The position numbers and the translations under genes were made by a program. 62,000 nucleotides of DNA from Cristatella mucedo (taxonomy: Eukaryota > Bryozoa > Phylactolaemata > Cristatellidae): contig WPIO01000069.1 of assembly GCA_009760855.2 (NCBI GenBank), forward strand, positions 1,477,501 through 1,539,500. Reading direction: 5' to 3'. Each line of letters begins with the position of its first letter. Position 1 is the first letter of the stretch. The notes beneath the pieces were generated by a model. The model was not told where the DNA came from. It saw nothing but the letters and a program-made list of their open reading frames with translations, and did not search any database. This document shows, piece by piece, positions 35,860 through 46,279 of this stretch.

Positions 35860-36787
35860 TTGAGTTACAGGGGTCAGAGGCCATCTCCAGCCAAGTCCTG
35901 CCGTACTCTGGCAAGACTATCAATCTAGCCATGCGGCCAAGGTAGGGTACGACGAGTGGCCTTCAGGTTAGACCTCTGCATAGTATTGCATGTGCCATCA
36001 ACAACAGAGGAACTAAGCAAGTCTAGTGGTTGGGTTCTATACAAAGTACACTATAGGGACGCAAGACGACGACCCAAGCACAAACAAACGTGTTAGTCGG
36101 TCAGTCGGCTTCGGCAGTCCCACCATTGTACCGACTATGATCCGACAGTACGAGCGTACGCCGTAAAAGATGCGGCTAGCTGAATAAGTGATTTTCTAGT
36201 TGGAGTCGACGTCTGCCACAGTCGAGAGAGAGCTTCAGCCAAAAGATGCCAAATAATCAGGGGTCAGGAACAACTCATACGGGAACTCGGAATTCACAAG
36301 CCGTAACTATGAGTGTGATATCCACCTCTGCTCGGGCATTGCTTTGCCTTGCCTGAGTAGCAGCATCGCTGGACCATGCTTGCACCAATCCAGGTACATA
36401 ACTCGTCGAGACCGAGAGCCTTTAAAATAATGACTTGCTCGGACAACTTCCACTACCATACAGCCCCAGTAACCTCTCGTCACCGTACATCCGGCCACAC
36501 CCATAGGTCAGACCCCAGGGTTGCTGGTGATCCTTACTACATTACAGCCATCCTGTCCAGGCCAACCGAACTTAGCCTAGGAACAGTTCTACAACAGCCG
36601 GACTCAAATACGTATGCCGGTCAATGGAGTGCTGTCGACCAGTTCTTTATTCACTTTTAATTACTATGAATCAGCTTAGTGTCGTGATACCCTGCTAGCC
36701 CTACAGCGAACTATAATTTGCCTGTTAGTCGGCCTATATATATGATGTGCCCCGTCTCTCTGTCTCTGTTTATATCTCTCTTCCTCC

Positions 36788-36847
<60 letters not shown>

Positions 36848-37060
36848 ACTATCTCTGTCTCTCTCTTCCTCCCCCATACTTCTCTCTCCTCCCTGCAGGT
36901 GATCTGGAGCAGCCTATACAACGGCTACTACGGAACCATTATCTAAGCTGGCCTCCTTTGACGGCCTATATACAATGCAAACGTCGTCGTGACGGCCACA
37001 ACTCACTTAAAGGACCACGTTCTCAGAGCTCCTCCAACTATCTCATGAGCCACTAAAAGG
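35860..37060. other. GC-richer block of unknown origin with (CT)n tract
   Basis: The composition is higher in G+C than on both sides. A (CT)n array occupies about 36753-36892, followed by an acceptor-like CTCCCTGCAG. Short frames (94 codons at 36376, 112 codons at 36718) have no motifs, and the second runs through the CT array. Related GTGATGC words occur near both ends (35831 and, reversed, 37056), but no clear LTR or inverted repeat and no target duplication could be shown. Probably an unidentified transposon remnant. Confidence 0.35.
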
Positions 37061-37907
37061 GCATCACGGATGCAAAATATAAAAATACAAATTTGAATCA
37101 TAGACACATTCCTCACCGCTTCCGGATTTGCTCCATAGCTAATAGCATTGTTAATAGCTAGCTGTTTATTTTTCAAACTTCTTTATCAATTAAATACATA
37201 AGATCGTATATTATTTTGCCGGGGAGCCAAGGCAGCTCGGAAATCTTGTATTCTAGCTCTTTGCTAAATCTCAATGTCTGCATTCAAGGACATTGAAAGT
37301 AACGCTATCCTGAAAATCGTAGCCCATTCATTTACCACGAATGGTCCCCCTAGAACCTTTTCTGACTGTAACGTATCTGCCAAGCAATAAACGAAGCATT
37401 AGACACCTTTGGTCTTTCTGTTTGATCGAGTACTTTTCATATCTTTACTCTCACTGGTGCCGAGTAGATTGCCATACACAACCTAGACTTCAAGATATGT
37501 GTGAATAGCACTCGCATGTACCTTTGATCTCATCTTTCCAAGCCCTCCAGCACTTCAAACTCATTCAATTCACTTGATGCATATGTAGATTATATCCATT
37601 TAAGAAAGGCAGCACTATTTTTTATACGTTTAATTCTGCGTTGAAATTGTTTTCACTTAATTGGTTAATCAAGTTATATTCAGGAATTTTAAGATATTTT
37701 ACTAACATGGACTCAAAAGCGTGTTTCCGGTTCAAACATATGCAGTTTAGGTCCTCATTACAAAATAGGCTGTTTAGCCGATGACTATGCCAGTTGCAGA
37801 TCAAATCGGCCCAATTTCTGTGACATAGTACTGCTACTTCTGGGGTTCGCTTTGAAAAGGATACTACATTTAAGTTAGTCTATCCCTTTGTGACATCCCA
37901 TCTAGAC
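37061..37907. other. Unassigned DNA
   Basis: AT-rich, no recognised feature. Confidence 0.3.
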
Positions 37908-38037
37908 AACCAGCTCATTTGGCACAGAGGTTAAGGTGCTCGGCTCGATCATAGTTAGGTGGAGGTCGTGGGCTCGATCGCTGTGGCAAATGTGAAGCAC
38001 CAATGTGAAGTTCTCCTTTGGTGCAATTCAAATTAAA
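37908..38037 (+). mobile_element. SINE-B copy
   Basis: The head GGCACAGAGGTTAAGGTGCT and B-box GGTCGTGGGCTCGATC match the 27078 copy. The 3' part GCACCAATGTGAAGTTCTCC followed by TTTGGTGC is a form of the LINE-B hairpin. It ends in an A-run that leads into the next microsatellite. Confidence 0.75.
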
Positions 38038-38133
38038 AAAAAAAAAATATATATATATATTTTATGTATATATTTGTATATATGTTTCAATACTTTCCAA
38101 GGTTCGTATAATATATATATATATATATTAGTT

Positions 38134-38172
<39 letters not shown>
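38038..38172. repeat. A-run and interrupted (AT)n arrays
   Basis: Ten or more A residues followed by TA arrays at 38048-38060, 38111-38128 and 38139-38171. Confidence 0.9.
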
Positions 38173-38174
<2 letters not shown>

Positions 38175-38184
38175 TACAGACCAT

Positions 38185-38730
38185 TGACACTCATTGCAAG
38201 CTGGTCTATTAGCAGGTGCTATCGGCTGCTTACAGTGTGTGCAGAAAGATGCAGCTAGGCTTGTCTGTCGCGAACGTAGCAGCTGCTGGGTCACTACTTT
38301 TAACTCAAATGCATTAGTTCCTAGTCGAGTAAGTCATGGACTTCAAGGAATTTCGCCCGATATTAGGTCATTTTACTATTAAGGTAATGCATACTTATCA
38401 GAAATACTGCCAAACCATGGTCAGCATTATGCTGCTGGGTTCTCTGATTATAATCATTCAACTAAACATCAATAGATTACCTTCAATATTGAACCTCTCA
38501 CCATAGAGTACCTCCAATCCTTTAAAAACCGTGAGTCTGCAGCTTGCAGGCTTCTAATGCCTAGAGATCACTTTAGAATAGGATTACGACATTTTGAGAC
38601 TTTACTTTGATTAGAAAAATTCAAACATGTAGGCACGCAGTATTTATGCTAACAGATGGCGAGTCCATGTTATTCGTCTACTGAGTGCCTGAGCTGGCTG
38701 ACACTGCTCAAGCTGCTACTACTGATATTA
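38185..38730 (+). mobile_element. LINE-B fragment, decayed
   Basis: GATGCAGCTAGGCTTGTCTG at 38249 and the following CGCGAACGTAGCAGCTGC match the Cys/Arg domain of the next copy (38853). The C-terminal part around 38520-38640 and the 3' untranslated part (GCCTGAGCTGGCTGACACTG) can be followed with many gaps. Confidence 0.65.
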
Positions 38731-38852
38731 GTGTGCTAATGCTGTAAATTTCATTAGCAAATATGGTTTACTTGTTTACATCGGCACATGAACCACTAAG
38801 CAGTCAACCTTGGTTATTTTGCAGATTGGCTTCAGATCGCTCTTAACAAAGT

Positions 38853-39452
38853 AGGTGTCATATTCCAAAACGACCTCTCGTTAGACGACCATATCAGCTC
38901 CACAGCCAAATCCGCCTATTTTTAGCTTCATAACTTTGCTAAAATTTGGGTTTGTTTAGATAAAGATACCACGTCCAAGTTAGTTCATGCATTCGTGACA
39001 TCCCGTCTCGACTTCTGCAACTCACTGCTTACTGGCCTACCAGCATGTGCGATCAGACGATTGCAGCTTGTGCAAAAATCTGCAGCTAGGCTTGTCTGTC
39101 GTGAGCGTCGCAGTTGCCACATTACTCCACTTCTCGCCGACCTGCACTGGCTACCAGTCAAGCAACGGATTACCTTCAAGGTTTTGTGCCTCACTTTTAC
39201 GTCCCTTCATTCTATGGCTCAAGCTTATCTGTCAGATATACTACCCAATCAGGCCAAGCATCGTACCAGCCGCTTTTCGGAATCCAACAGTCTAGAAATA
39301 CCTCATACAAACCTTAAATCCTTTGGAGACCGTGCATTTAGTTCATATGCTCCCAAAGCCTGGAACTCTCTCCCGACCTGCGTTAGAACATAACCTGACC
39401 TGACCACATTTAAAAGGAACCTAAAAGCACACCAATTTAGGACAGCATTTCA
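38853..39452 (+). repeat. Tandem duplication, unit 1
   Basis: Unit 1 starts AGGTGTCATATTCC and runs 600 bp to the identical word at 39453. Its 132-codon frame (38995-39393) ends at TAA (39391), where unit 2 has TCC. Without that stop, unit 1 would read in frame into unit 2 because 600 is a multiple of three. Confidence 0.9.
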
Positions 39453-40052
39453 AGGTGTCATATTCCAAAGCGACCTCTCGTTAGACGACCATATCAGCTC
39501 CACAGTCAAATCCGCCTATTTTCAGCTTCATAACATTGCTGAAATTCGGACTTGCTTAGATAAAGACACCACGTCCAAGTTAGTTCATGCATTCGTGACA
39601 TCGCATCTCGACTTCTGCAACTCACTGCTTACTGGCCTACCAGCATGTGCGATCAGGCGATTGCAGCTTGTGCGAAACTCTGCAGCTAGGCTTGTCTGTT
39701 GTGAGCTTCGCAGTTGCCACATTACTCCACTTCTCGCCGATCTGCACTGGCTACCAGTCAAGCAACGGATTGACTTCAAGGTTTTGTCGCTCACTTTTAG
39801 GTCCCTTCATTCTATGGCTCCAGCCTATCTGTCAGATATACTACCCCATCAGGCCAAGCATCGTACCACCCGCTTCTCGGAATCCAACAGTCTAGAAATA
39901 CCTCATACAAACCTTAAATCCTTTGGAGAACATGCATTTAGTTCATATGCTCCCAAAGCCTCGAACTCCCTCCCGACCTGTGTCAAAACATCCCCTGACC
40001 TGACCACATGTAAAAGGAACCTAAAACACACCTATTTAGGACAGAATTTAGT
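39453..40052 (+). repeat. Tandem duplication, unit 2
   Basis: It is colinear with unit 1 at an offset of exactly 600 bases over almost the whole length, the first length difference appearing near 40027. Substitutions are scattered at somewhat under ten percent by eye. Its frame (39595-40131, 178 codons) continues past the unit 1 stop into the normal LINE-B end. Confidence 0.9.
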
Positions 40053-40229
40053 GGGTCCCTGTGATTCGTCTTTGATGTGCTTATGCGTGCTGACACTGTG
40101 CATGCTGCCACTAACCACATTTGCATGTTGACCCTGTGCATGTCACCCCTAACCATATTATTCATCTCGTTTGTTTTTCAAGCATGATTTTACTTACCAT
40201 TCAATTGCATTTCACTTTACAGCAAATGT

Positions 40230-40269
40230 AAAGCGCCTAAAGAGAGATTAAGTTCTCTGAGGGCGCTTT
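40230..40269 (+). other. LINE-B 3'-terminal hairpin
   Basis: AAAGCGCC (40230-40237) pairs with GGCGCTTT (40262-40269), and an inner AGAGA pairs with TCTCT. Versions of this hairpin end all LINE-B copies with a preserved 3' end and also SINE-B. In CR1/L2-type elements such 3' structures are what the reverse transcriptase recognises; that role is inferred here. Confidence 0.8.
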
Positions 40270-40308
40270 ATCGAGTGAATTATCATTGTTATTATTATAA
40301 AGTGCCTT

Positions 40309-40365
40309 GGAGGAGAATCAGTTTCCTGAAGGTGCTTCATATGTATAATTTCTGATTGCGTCTTA
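40309..40365 (+). mobile_element. Second LINE-B-type 3' hairpin, orphan
   Basis: Immediately after the ATT tail of the previous element there is another hairpin (AAAGTGCC ... GGTGCTTC, with GGAGAATCAGTTTCC inside). It is an isolated 3' end, either an extremely truncated LINE-B/SINE-B insertion into the tail or a tail duplication. Confidence 0.65.
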
Positions 40366-41399
40366 TGGTTATCGTCGTCTAGTTTATGCTTTCTTCATAG
40401 ATTTTAGGACTATAGTTTTGCACGTAAAGCTTTTCATCAGGCTCATCAAGCAGAGTGAACTCCTAATGACCTGAATACATGAAAAGCTTGGAATTCTGGA
40501 GGTGCTTTGATAAAGACTGCTATTAAGCTAAAGTAAGCTAGGAAGATGAGAAAACGTACGTTAGAGCGCAACAAGGTTTGGTGGCAAGACATTAGCACTT
40601 CATTTAGCTGATCGTTCCTTATTTAATATGTAAGTAAGGTTCAGTAGTATCTGCTGGAGGAGGCAGTTAAGCTGCCGTTCGAGCTAAAACTGCCGTGAAT
40701 ATGACAAATAATCATTATTCGCGACTTTAGAATGGAAACTGAAAGGAATAACAACAATAACAGCGTGTTTGTTCAGCTCCATCTGAGTACCTAATATAAT
40801 TCTTGAAATTTTAAACGTTTTGTTTAGAAACCATTACCATATATTTTGTGATAACATCACTACCCACTAAGTGCTGAAAGAAACAGGTTCATTTCAAACT
40901 TCTCTTTAAATTTTGTTGTGTCGGTGACTATGAAACTTGTCTCACTAGTGAGTTACACGCGTTGGCAGCATTGAGTCCGGAGGACTCATCTCCAATGGCA
41001 TCGAGAATTTTACCACGCTTGGCGTAAAGAGTCGAGTAAGAACAGTCAGCTGTACCTCATGTCAATCTCGAATTTGAATGAGAACAAGCCTTAGCTCCTG
41101 TGGTCCCAAACTCCAGGAACTCGCTGATGAGGCCATTTACAAGGTCCCCTGATATGAGGGCATTTAGATAAAGGCCTAAAACTCTCCTGCGTATTACAGC
41201 TTTTAGTAAATCTTTGTGATTCATAGTTCGTGTGCACGTGCCTACTTAAGCTATGTCGGCTGCTTGTGGATGCTCCAACCAATAATTTGGTAATTCTTTA
41301 TATGTAGCATCCAGAAAGTGCTCAGTGACAGATGTAGTTCTCTGAAAAAGCTATTTAAATGTAATAATAATACTTTTACTGTTAATAAGTATCAGAAAA
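40366..41399. other. Unassigned DNA with one coding-like minus frame
   Basis: A minus-strand frame at about 40931-41065 reads LYAKRGKILDAIGDESSGLN and continues to a TAG near 40931. It looks protein-like but no family is recognised and no clean splice sites bound it. A decayed LINE-B-like hairpin (GTAGTTCTCTG near 41333) lies at the right end. Confidence 0.25.
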
Positions 41400-41574
41400 A
41401 AACTTAATTTGGGTTCCAGTGGCAGCACTTCACTGAAACTGCAATACTCTAGGTAACCAATGATGCCATACGACCCAAGGATGATAAAAATTCACTACCC
41501 AAGCCATGCAAGGTCTATCAGCCGCCTTCGACAATTTTGATACCAATTTCCTACTTTACCGATCTAGAATGATA

Positions 41575-41755
41575 AGCCGCGACGGCATACTAGGAAGGCC
41601 CATGCTTTTACGACATCGATCCCTGGGTCGTGGTTCGATTCCTGCTGTGGGCCATTCTTTATCGCCAGTGCAAGCTGTGGTGACTGTCATAAAGGCTCTT
41701 CAGTCGTTACACGAAAAGAGGCTGTATAATCAGCTAGAATTTATTTATAGAAGAA
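41575..41755 (+). mobile_element. SINE-A copy inside LINE-A
   Basis: Head AGCCGCGACGGCATACTAGG, B-box GTCGTGGTTCGATTCCTGC, body TAAAGGCTCTTCAGTCG and AAAAGAGGCTGTATAATCAG, and an ATTTATTTATAG tail. It is the only SINE-A copy in plus orientation here. Confidence 0.85.
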
Positions 41756-41965
41756 CTATCAATCTGGCAGACGAAGCCTTATGGTTATCTTAATCGAACT
41801 CAACTGTTGTCGTTCAGTCAGTGTCGTTAGGGGTCAGGTCTCATCCCCAAGACCAGTCATCACCTATGGAGTCGTGGGTCTGTCCTTGGTGCATTGCCGT
41901 TCTCCATGATCTTAATCTCTGACAAGCGTGACTCGGGCAATAGAACACGCAGCCACTTTTATAAG

Positions 41966-42146
41966 TAATAAATAAATAAATCCTAGCTAATTAAATAGCC
42001 TCTTTTTGTATAGCGACAGATAAGCCTTTACGGCTATCACCACCACTTGCAGTGGCGATAAAGGATCGCCCACCGCAGCAATCAAACCCACGACCTCGGG
42101 ACCTTGGTCGTGAAAGCAACCACCTTACCTAGATTGCCGTGACCAC
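41966..42146 (-). mobile_element. SINE-A copy inside LINE-A, opposite orientation
   Basis: Tail AATAAATAAATAAATCC at the left, reversed head ACCTTACCTAGATTGCCGTG at the right. CACTTTT occurs directly before the tail (41951) and after the head (42148), the likely target-site duplication. Confidence 0.87.
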
Positions 42147-42900
42147 TCACTTTTCTGCTGATGAATCTTTGCTGTATTTTTCATTGGATGCTTCAAAATC
42201 GGGTACAGGAACTCAGAGACTGAAAGCTTGATTTGCCATCATTCAATCATGGATTTTGTAAAATTTCCTTATTCTAAACTACGATAAAACTGAAATTATG
42301 TTCATAGGCCAGCCTAAGCGAATGGCTGGACTTAAAGGCTATTCTCTTCAATAAGGTAATGCGGTTGTGCAACCATCACCATCTGCATAGAATTTTTACG
42401 AGTTGTCTGAGAAAGGTTCCCTAACTTTGAAAGCTTCATTAAGATATTTGTTTCCAAAGCTAGCCATCACGTCTGATCGCTTTACGAGATTAGGAACACT
42501 CTTAAATGGTGGTTTGCAACAAAAAACATTTAATTAGCTCCTTGGTTACGCCTCTGCTGTATTATTGAATTTCTCTTTTGGCTGGGCTACGCGAAAAATT
42601 CAGAATTCCAATGCAGGATGCTGTTTTAATTGCTGCAAGGCTATTTTGCAAATTCCAGAAGTCGCACTGTTTTTCCCTTTTTCTTAAATATGTCCGATGG
42701 CTACCGATTTGCCAACAAATACAGAGCAAAGTTGTTGCAATGACCCACAAGGTACGGCACAGCTCGGCTTATCCATAGCAGCCAAACTGCTTTACCATTT
42801 CTATCCACCTCGTGCCACCTGGCCCTGTATGGCTAATGAACAAGTTGTTCCGTTCCAACGCTTGAAGACCGTTGGCGACTGAAGCTTTTGCTCTACATTT

Positions 42901-43079
42901 CCTAACATGAGTAAAACATTTAAGAGATTCTTACTCAAAGACAGCTATGGACCTCTGCTGGTTATTGCAGACTCTCTTTTCAGCTGTCTTCAGCTGACCC
43001 GTGCTCACCATCTCAATGGCTTTATTGAATCGGCTATGTTTTGTTTATCAAGCATGATTTTACTCACCATTCATATGCA
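42901..43079. other. LINE-A/LINE-B junction debris
   Basis: Text reading like LINE-B 3' untranslated region (CAAGCATGATTTTACTCACC near 43049, shared with 40177) begins in the right half; the rest is unassigned. Confidence 0.45.
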
Positions 43080-43170
43080 TTTCCTTTTGCAGCAAATGTA
43101 CAGTGCCTAGAGAGAGATTGAGTTCTCTGAGTACGATTTTTCATGTGCATTATTATTTTTATTATTATAT
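43040..43170 (+). mobile_element. LINE-B 3' terminal fragment
   Basis: AAGCATGATTTTACTCACCA, the CAGCAAATGTACAGTGCCTA hairpin start (43091), GAGTTCTCTGAGTACG and a (TTA)n tail reproduce 40177-40300. Only the 3' untranslated region remains. Confidence 0.8.
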
Positions 43171-43392
43171 TTTAATAACGCTTTCTCTGTTTGGTGCAAG
43201 GTGAAGTCTCCCACCTGCCGAATGTTTACCTTAAGTGGCTTAGGCTGCACACGGGCTCTACAAACCTTGAACCCGCAACGCCCAAACATTTATTGTAGCA
43301 TTTGTAGAGTTAAATACGGAAATACGCTATATCCTCAGAAGCAGCACTTTTTCACACCCCCTATAAAATGTGACGTCGCTGTCAAGGTTAAA

Positions 43393-43575
43393 TAAATAAA
43401 TAAATCCTAGCTGATTAAACAGCCTCCTTTTGTATAGCGACAGAAGAGCACTTACGGCTATCACCACCGCTTGCAGTGGCAATAAAGAATCGCCCACTGC
43501 AGGAATCGAACACACAACCTCGGGACCGAGGTCGTGAAAGCAACCGCCTTACCAAGTGTGCCATCACGGCTCACT
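43393..43575 (-). mobile_element. SINE-A copy
   Basis: Tail AAATAAATAAATAAATCCTA at the left, body CCTTTTGTATAGCGACAGA, reversed B-box AGGAATCGAACACACAACCT and head CCTTACCAAGTGTGCCATCA. It is nearly colinear with the copies at 9403 and 41966. Confidence 0.88.
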
Positions 43576-45329
43576 TAACGCTTTGGAACGATTCTTGAAG
43601 CATTTATAATAGCTGCATAACAGAAGTTGTAACCCTTAGGATTTCTTGTCTCTCTGTCTAGTTACCACTGAACGTCGTTATTTATTCTTGCAAAATTAAT
43701 AATAATAAGAGTATACTTTTTAAAGCAATCTCAGATAAATCGATGTGTTCCTAGGTGCCTAACTGCCAGTAAGGCTGTGTGGGAAGACGCTACGTCGCCG
43801 AGCTCAGACTTTTTTCCCATCAGGCATCTTAAGCATTTAATGCTCGTTGCTAGCGATTCAGTCGCCTTAGCACATCCGGCGTAGATACCTACTATTAAAA
43901 GCCAGATTTACCTTCCAGTGTATCGCATTAGTCGCTCTCATGACGCAGTGCCGAAAAACTGACACGAGCCTTGGAATCATTTGCCGCCGCCACCTGGAAG
44001 GAACTGCAACAACTTAACTGCCTAAAGGTACGAAGTTCAATACACAACACACCGGCAACCAAGTTAGAAACTTTGAATTTAACTCTTTTCTAAATTAAAA
44101 CTAATTTATGACACTTTCATGTTGATTCCATCAACGGCACTAATTAACTGGTTCGGCAGGCTGCAGCAGTGTGGCTTGTGATTGTTGTCATTCCGTAAAC
44201 ATAAAGTTAACAAGATTAAGTGTATGTTCAAAAAAATTGATTTTAGTATCTTAAAGTAAAATTTGAGCAAAAAGGCCATACATCAATGGTTTATGGCTAT
44301 TCTAATAAATGCAGCTATACACTAAGATCCTGTTGTAAAAGATCTTCGAAAAATCTGGTATTAAACATGTGCAAGCATTGTAAAAAGCGACAACAGTTCT
44401 ATCTTAATCATACGCAGATTACAATTATGCAGCATAGCTAAAACCTGTAGATCGGACATTGCTCCGATAGTTTTTCGTAATGCATGGGAATTATTTGCTT
44501 TTGCAGTGCAGACGTGAATTTCCGATGACTCTTAGATTATTGAGGCTAATTTAATTTTATTGTCCTTGTTTTTCATATTCTCCACTCTTGCCACTGTTTT
44601 GTTAGGTGAATAGGTGGATGAAAACATTAGTTCGGGCCATTTTGAGAGAAAAACACCATACTGTATCATTAAATATTTCGAAGTGTATCGTTAAAATATA
44701 TCTCAAAATTCAGAAAACAGGACACATTAAAGACCTATCGCAGCTCGGCATTTAGTTGTGAAGTTTGGTAAAGTTTAAGTAATAATCAAATTATGTGATA
44801 GAATAGGATCGATAACCTAACAATGAAAATCCGTTCGACATTATTTTATAGAGTTTACTTGCTATTTGGCTGAACAATTACGGATATAAGCTCAACAGTG
44901 TCTGTGGTATAAAAGAAAAATAAATGATACACGCTAACTGAATTATTTTAAAAAACATTGTAAATGATGTGTCTCAGATATAAAAGTGGATTGATTGGAG
45001 GAAATACTATGAACGTACAGTGTAAAGCTTTCTCAAACATTTTATTTTCACATATAACATCATTTGCTATTGCAGTATTAGGAATTCGAAAGCACCTTGG
45101 CTTCAACGTGAAAACATGCCGCAATAGGAAGGTGTTTATGTTGCTGAGAGATAAGTTGTCCTTTTTATTCTCCACTTCGTATCATCAATGTAAGCTCGAG
45201 GTGCTGTCGCAAGTGTAGGATTACCGTAATATTTGTATTCGTGTAATAAATGTGCTATTAATTTGAAGGCATACTTGAAATGGATAAACCCTAAGCGCTT
45301 AGTTAAGGCAATATATAATCACTTTAAAA
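43576..45329. other. Unassigned DNA with a GC-richer patch
   Basis: A plus-strand frame reading ESFAAATWKELQQLNCLKV (about 43975-44030) is vaguely like a retrotransposon C-terminus but cannot be assigned. The 44.95-45.22 kb region is open on both strands without motifs. Confidence 0.25.
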
Positions 45330-45490
45330 ATATATAAAATTATAAAATGTTATACATTTGTATAGTGCCTCCGGAGAACTTAGTCTTTATTTAGGCACTT
45401 CCCGTATGCCTCGTGGCTCGAGCATACGACATTAGCCAGACCTTGGTCGGGGCAAGCACCTTAACCGCTAGAACAAATCGTTCTGACATA
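45330..45490 (-). mobile_element. SINE-B copy with intact LINE-B-like tail
   Basis: On the minus strand: head GCGGTTAAGGTGCTTGCC, then a decayed B-box, then AGTGCCTAAATAAAGACTAA, GTTCTCCGGAGGCACT and an AT-rich end. AGTGCC and GGCACT form the same outer stem as in LINE-B. This is the clearest demonstration that SINE-B carries the LINE-B 3' end. Confidence 0.82.
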
Positions 45491-46279
45491 GAATATAAAT
45501 GAGTTTACGCCTTAGCACATGAATAACATATGTATGATGTAAAAGAGGGGAAATTTTTGTACAGACATTTCTTAATTTCTGAGGTTTCTAAATCACGCTT
45601 CGCTTAAAACGCAAAGAATTGGAAAAAATGGGTGTTCAAAGAAAAAAAATTGAATTGTATTTACGTGTAATTTTTGCACATTAGTTGTCAAAAAGTACAT
45701 TGACATGTGTGTTTTAATATACATGTTATAGCCACTTCATATTTCATTAACATTCCATCAAATTGCAGCATACAAGTTCAATCATGTCCAATAAGGAGTA
45801 CTTTCTCGCTATATTTAATGTAAAACATTTTCTCGTCTGCTGCAGACGCTACTTGGCAACTAAGCTAACATCAGGGGAAGAGATACGGGATTAATTAGGC
45901 AATTGACCACTAGTGGTATTTTATCCGGTATGCTGTGGTTGCATGTAACATGAGCGTGGAAGGAAAGGTCAAAGCAATCACTCCCTGAATGCCAAGCTTC
46001 CACCACATGAATGCTCACGGTTGATGCAGGCAACGATCATATGAATTCTTAAAGATGTGATGACATCGATTTTAGCACTGTTTTTGTCCTAATCGTTTTC
46101 CATTTCAGCGAAAAAATGCAAACGTCGAAACCAAACAAATACACTGCTGCATGGGTTTTTGGAAGTGAAAGTGAAAATAGAAGGTTTGTAATGTTAACTT
46201 ATCAATGATAGTAATAATAATGATAACTCTGATAAACCACTTTCAGAGAATGCAAGAACTTTCTAGGCCATTAATTTTT
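45491..46279. other. Unassigned DNA
   Basis: No feature is recognised. Confidence 0.3.

Larger units (their letters stand above)
38853..40310 (+). mobile_element. LINE-B copy with internal 600-bp tandem duplication
   Basis: Best-preserved LINE-B C-terminus. It encodes TSRLDFCNSLLTGLPACAIR, SAARLVCRERRSCHITPLLA, LHWLPVKQRI, PHTNLKSFGDRAFSSYAPKA and LTTCKRNLK, typical of the last domain of CR1/L2 reverse transcriptases. The 3' untranslated region runs from about 40132 to a hairpin at 40230-40269 and an ATT-rich tail near 40285-40300. The last 200 codons are present twice head to tail. No endonuclease or catalytic reverse transcriptase part is attached, so it is 5'-truncated. Confidence 0.9.
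41400..42900 (+). mobile_element. LINE-A copy interrupted by two SINE-A insertions
   Basis: The reverse transcriptase starts at GGCAGCACTTCACTGAAACT (41420), is cut by SINE-A at 41575, continues with CTGGCAGACGAAGCC (41765), and is cut again at 41966 within the region equivalent to YTDD. It resumes at ACTTTTCTGCTGATGAATC (42150) and ends at GACCGTTGGCGACTGAAGCT (42867). About 1.1 kb of LINE-A is present, broken in every frame. Confidence 0.8.

Noticed and set aside
35826-37066. Solo LTR running from TGTAGTGATGC to GATGCA
   Set aside because: The ends are only loosely consistent with TG...CA, the flanks show no target-site duplication, and no second copy is present for comparison.
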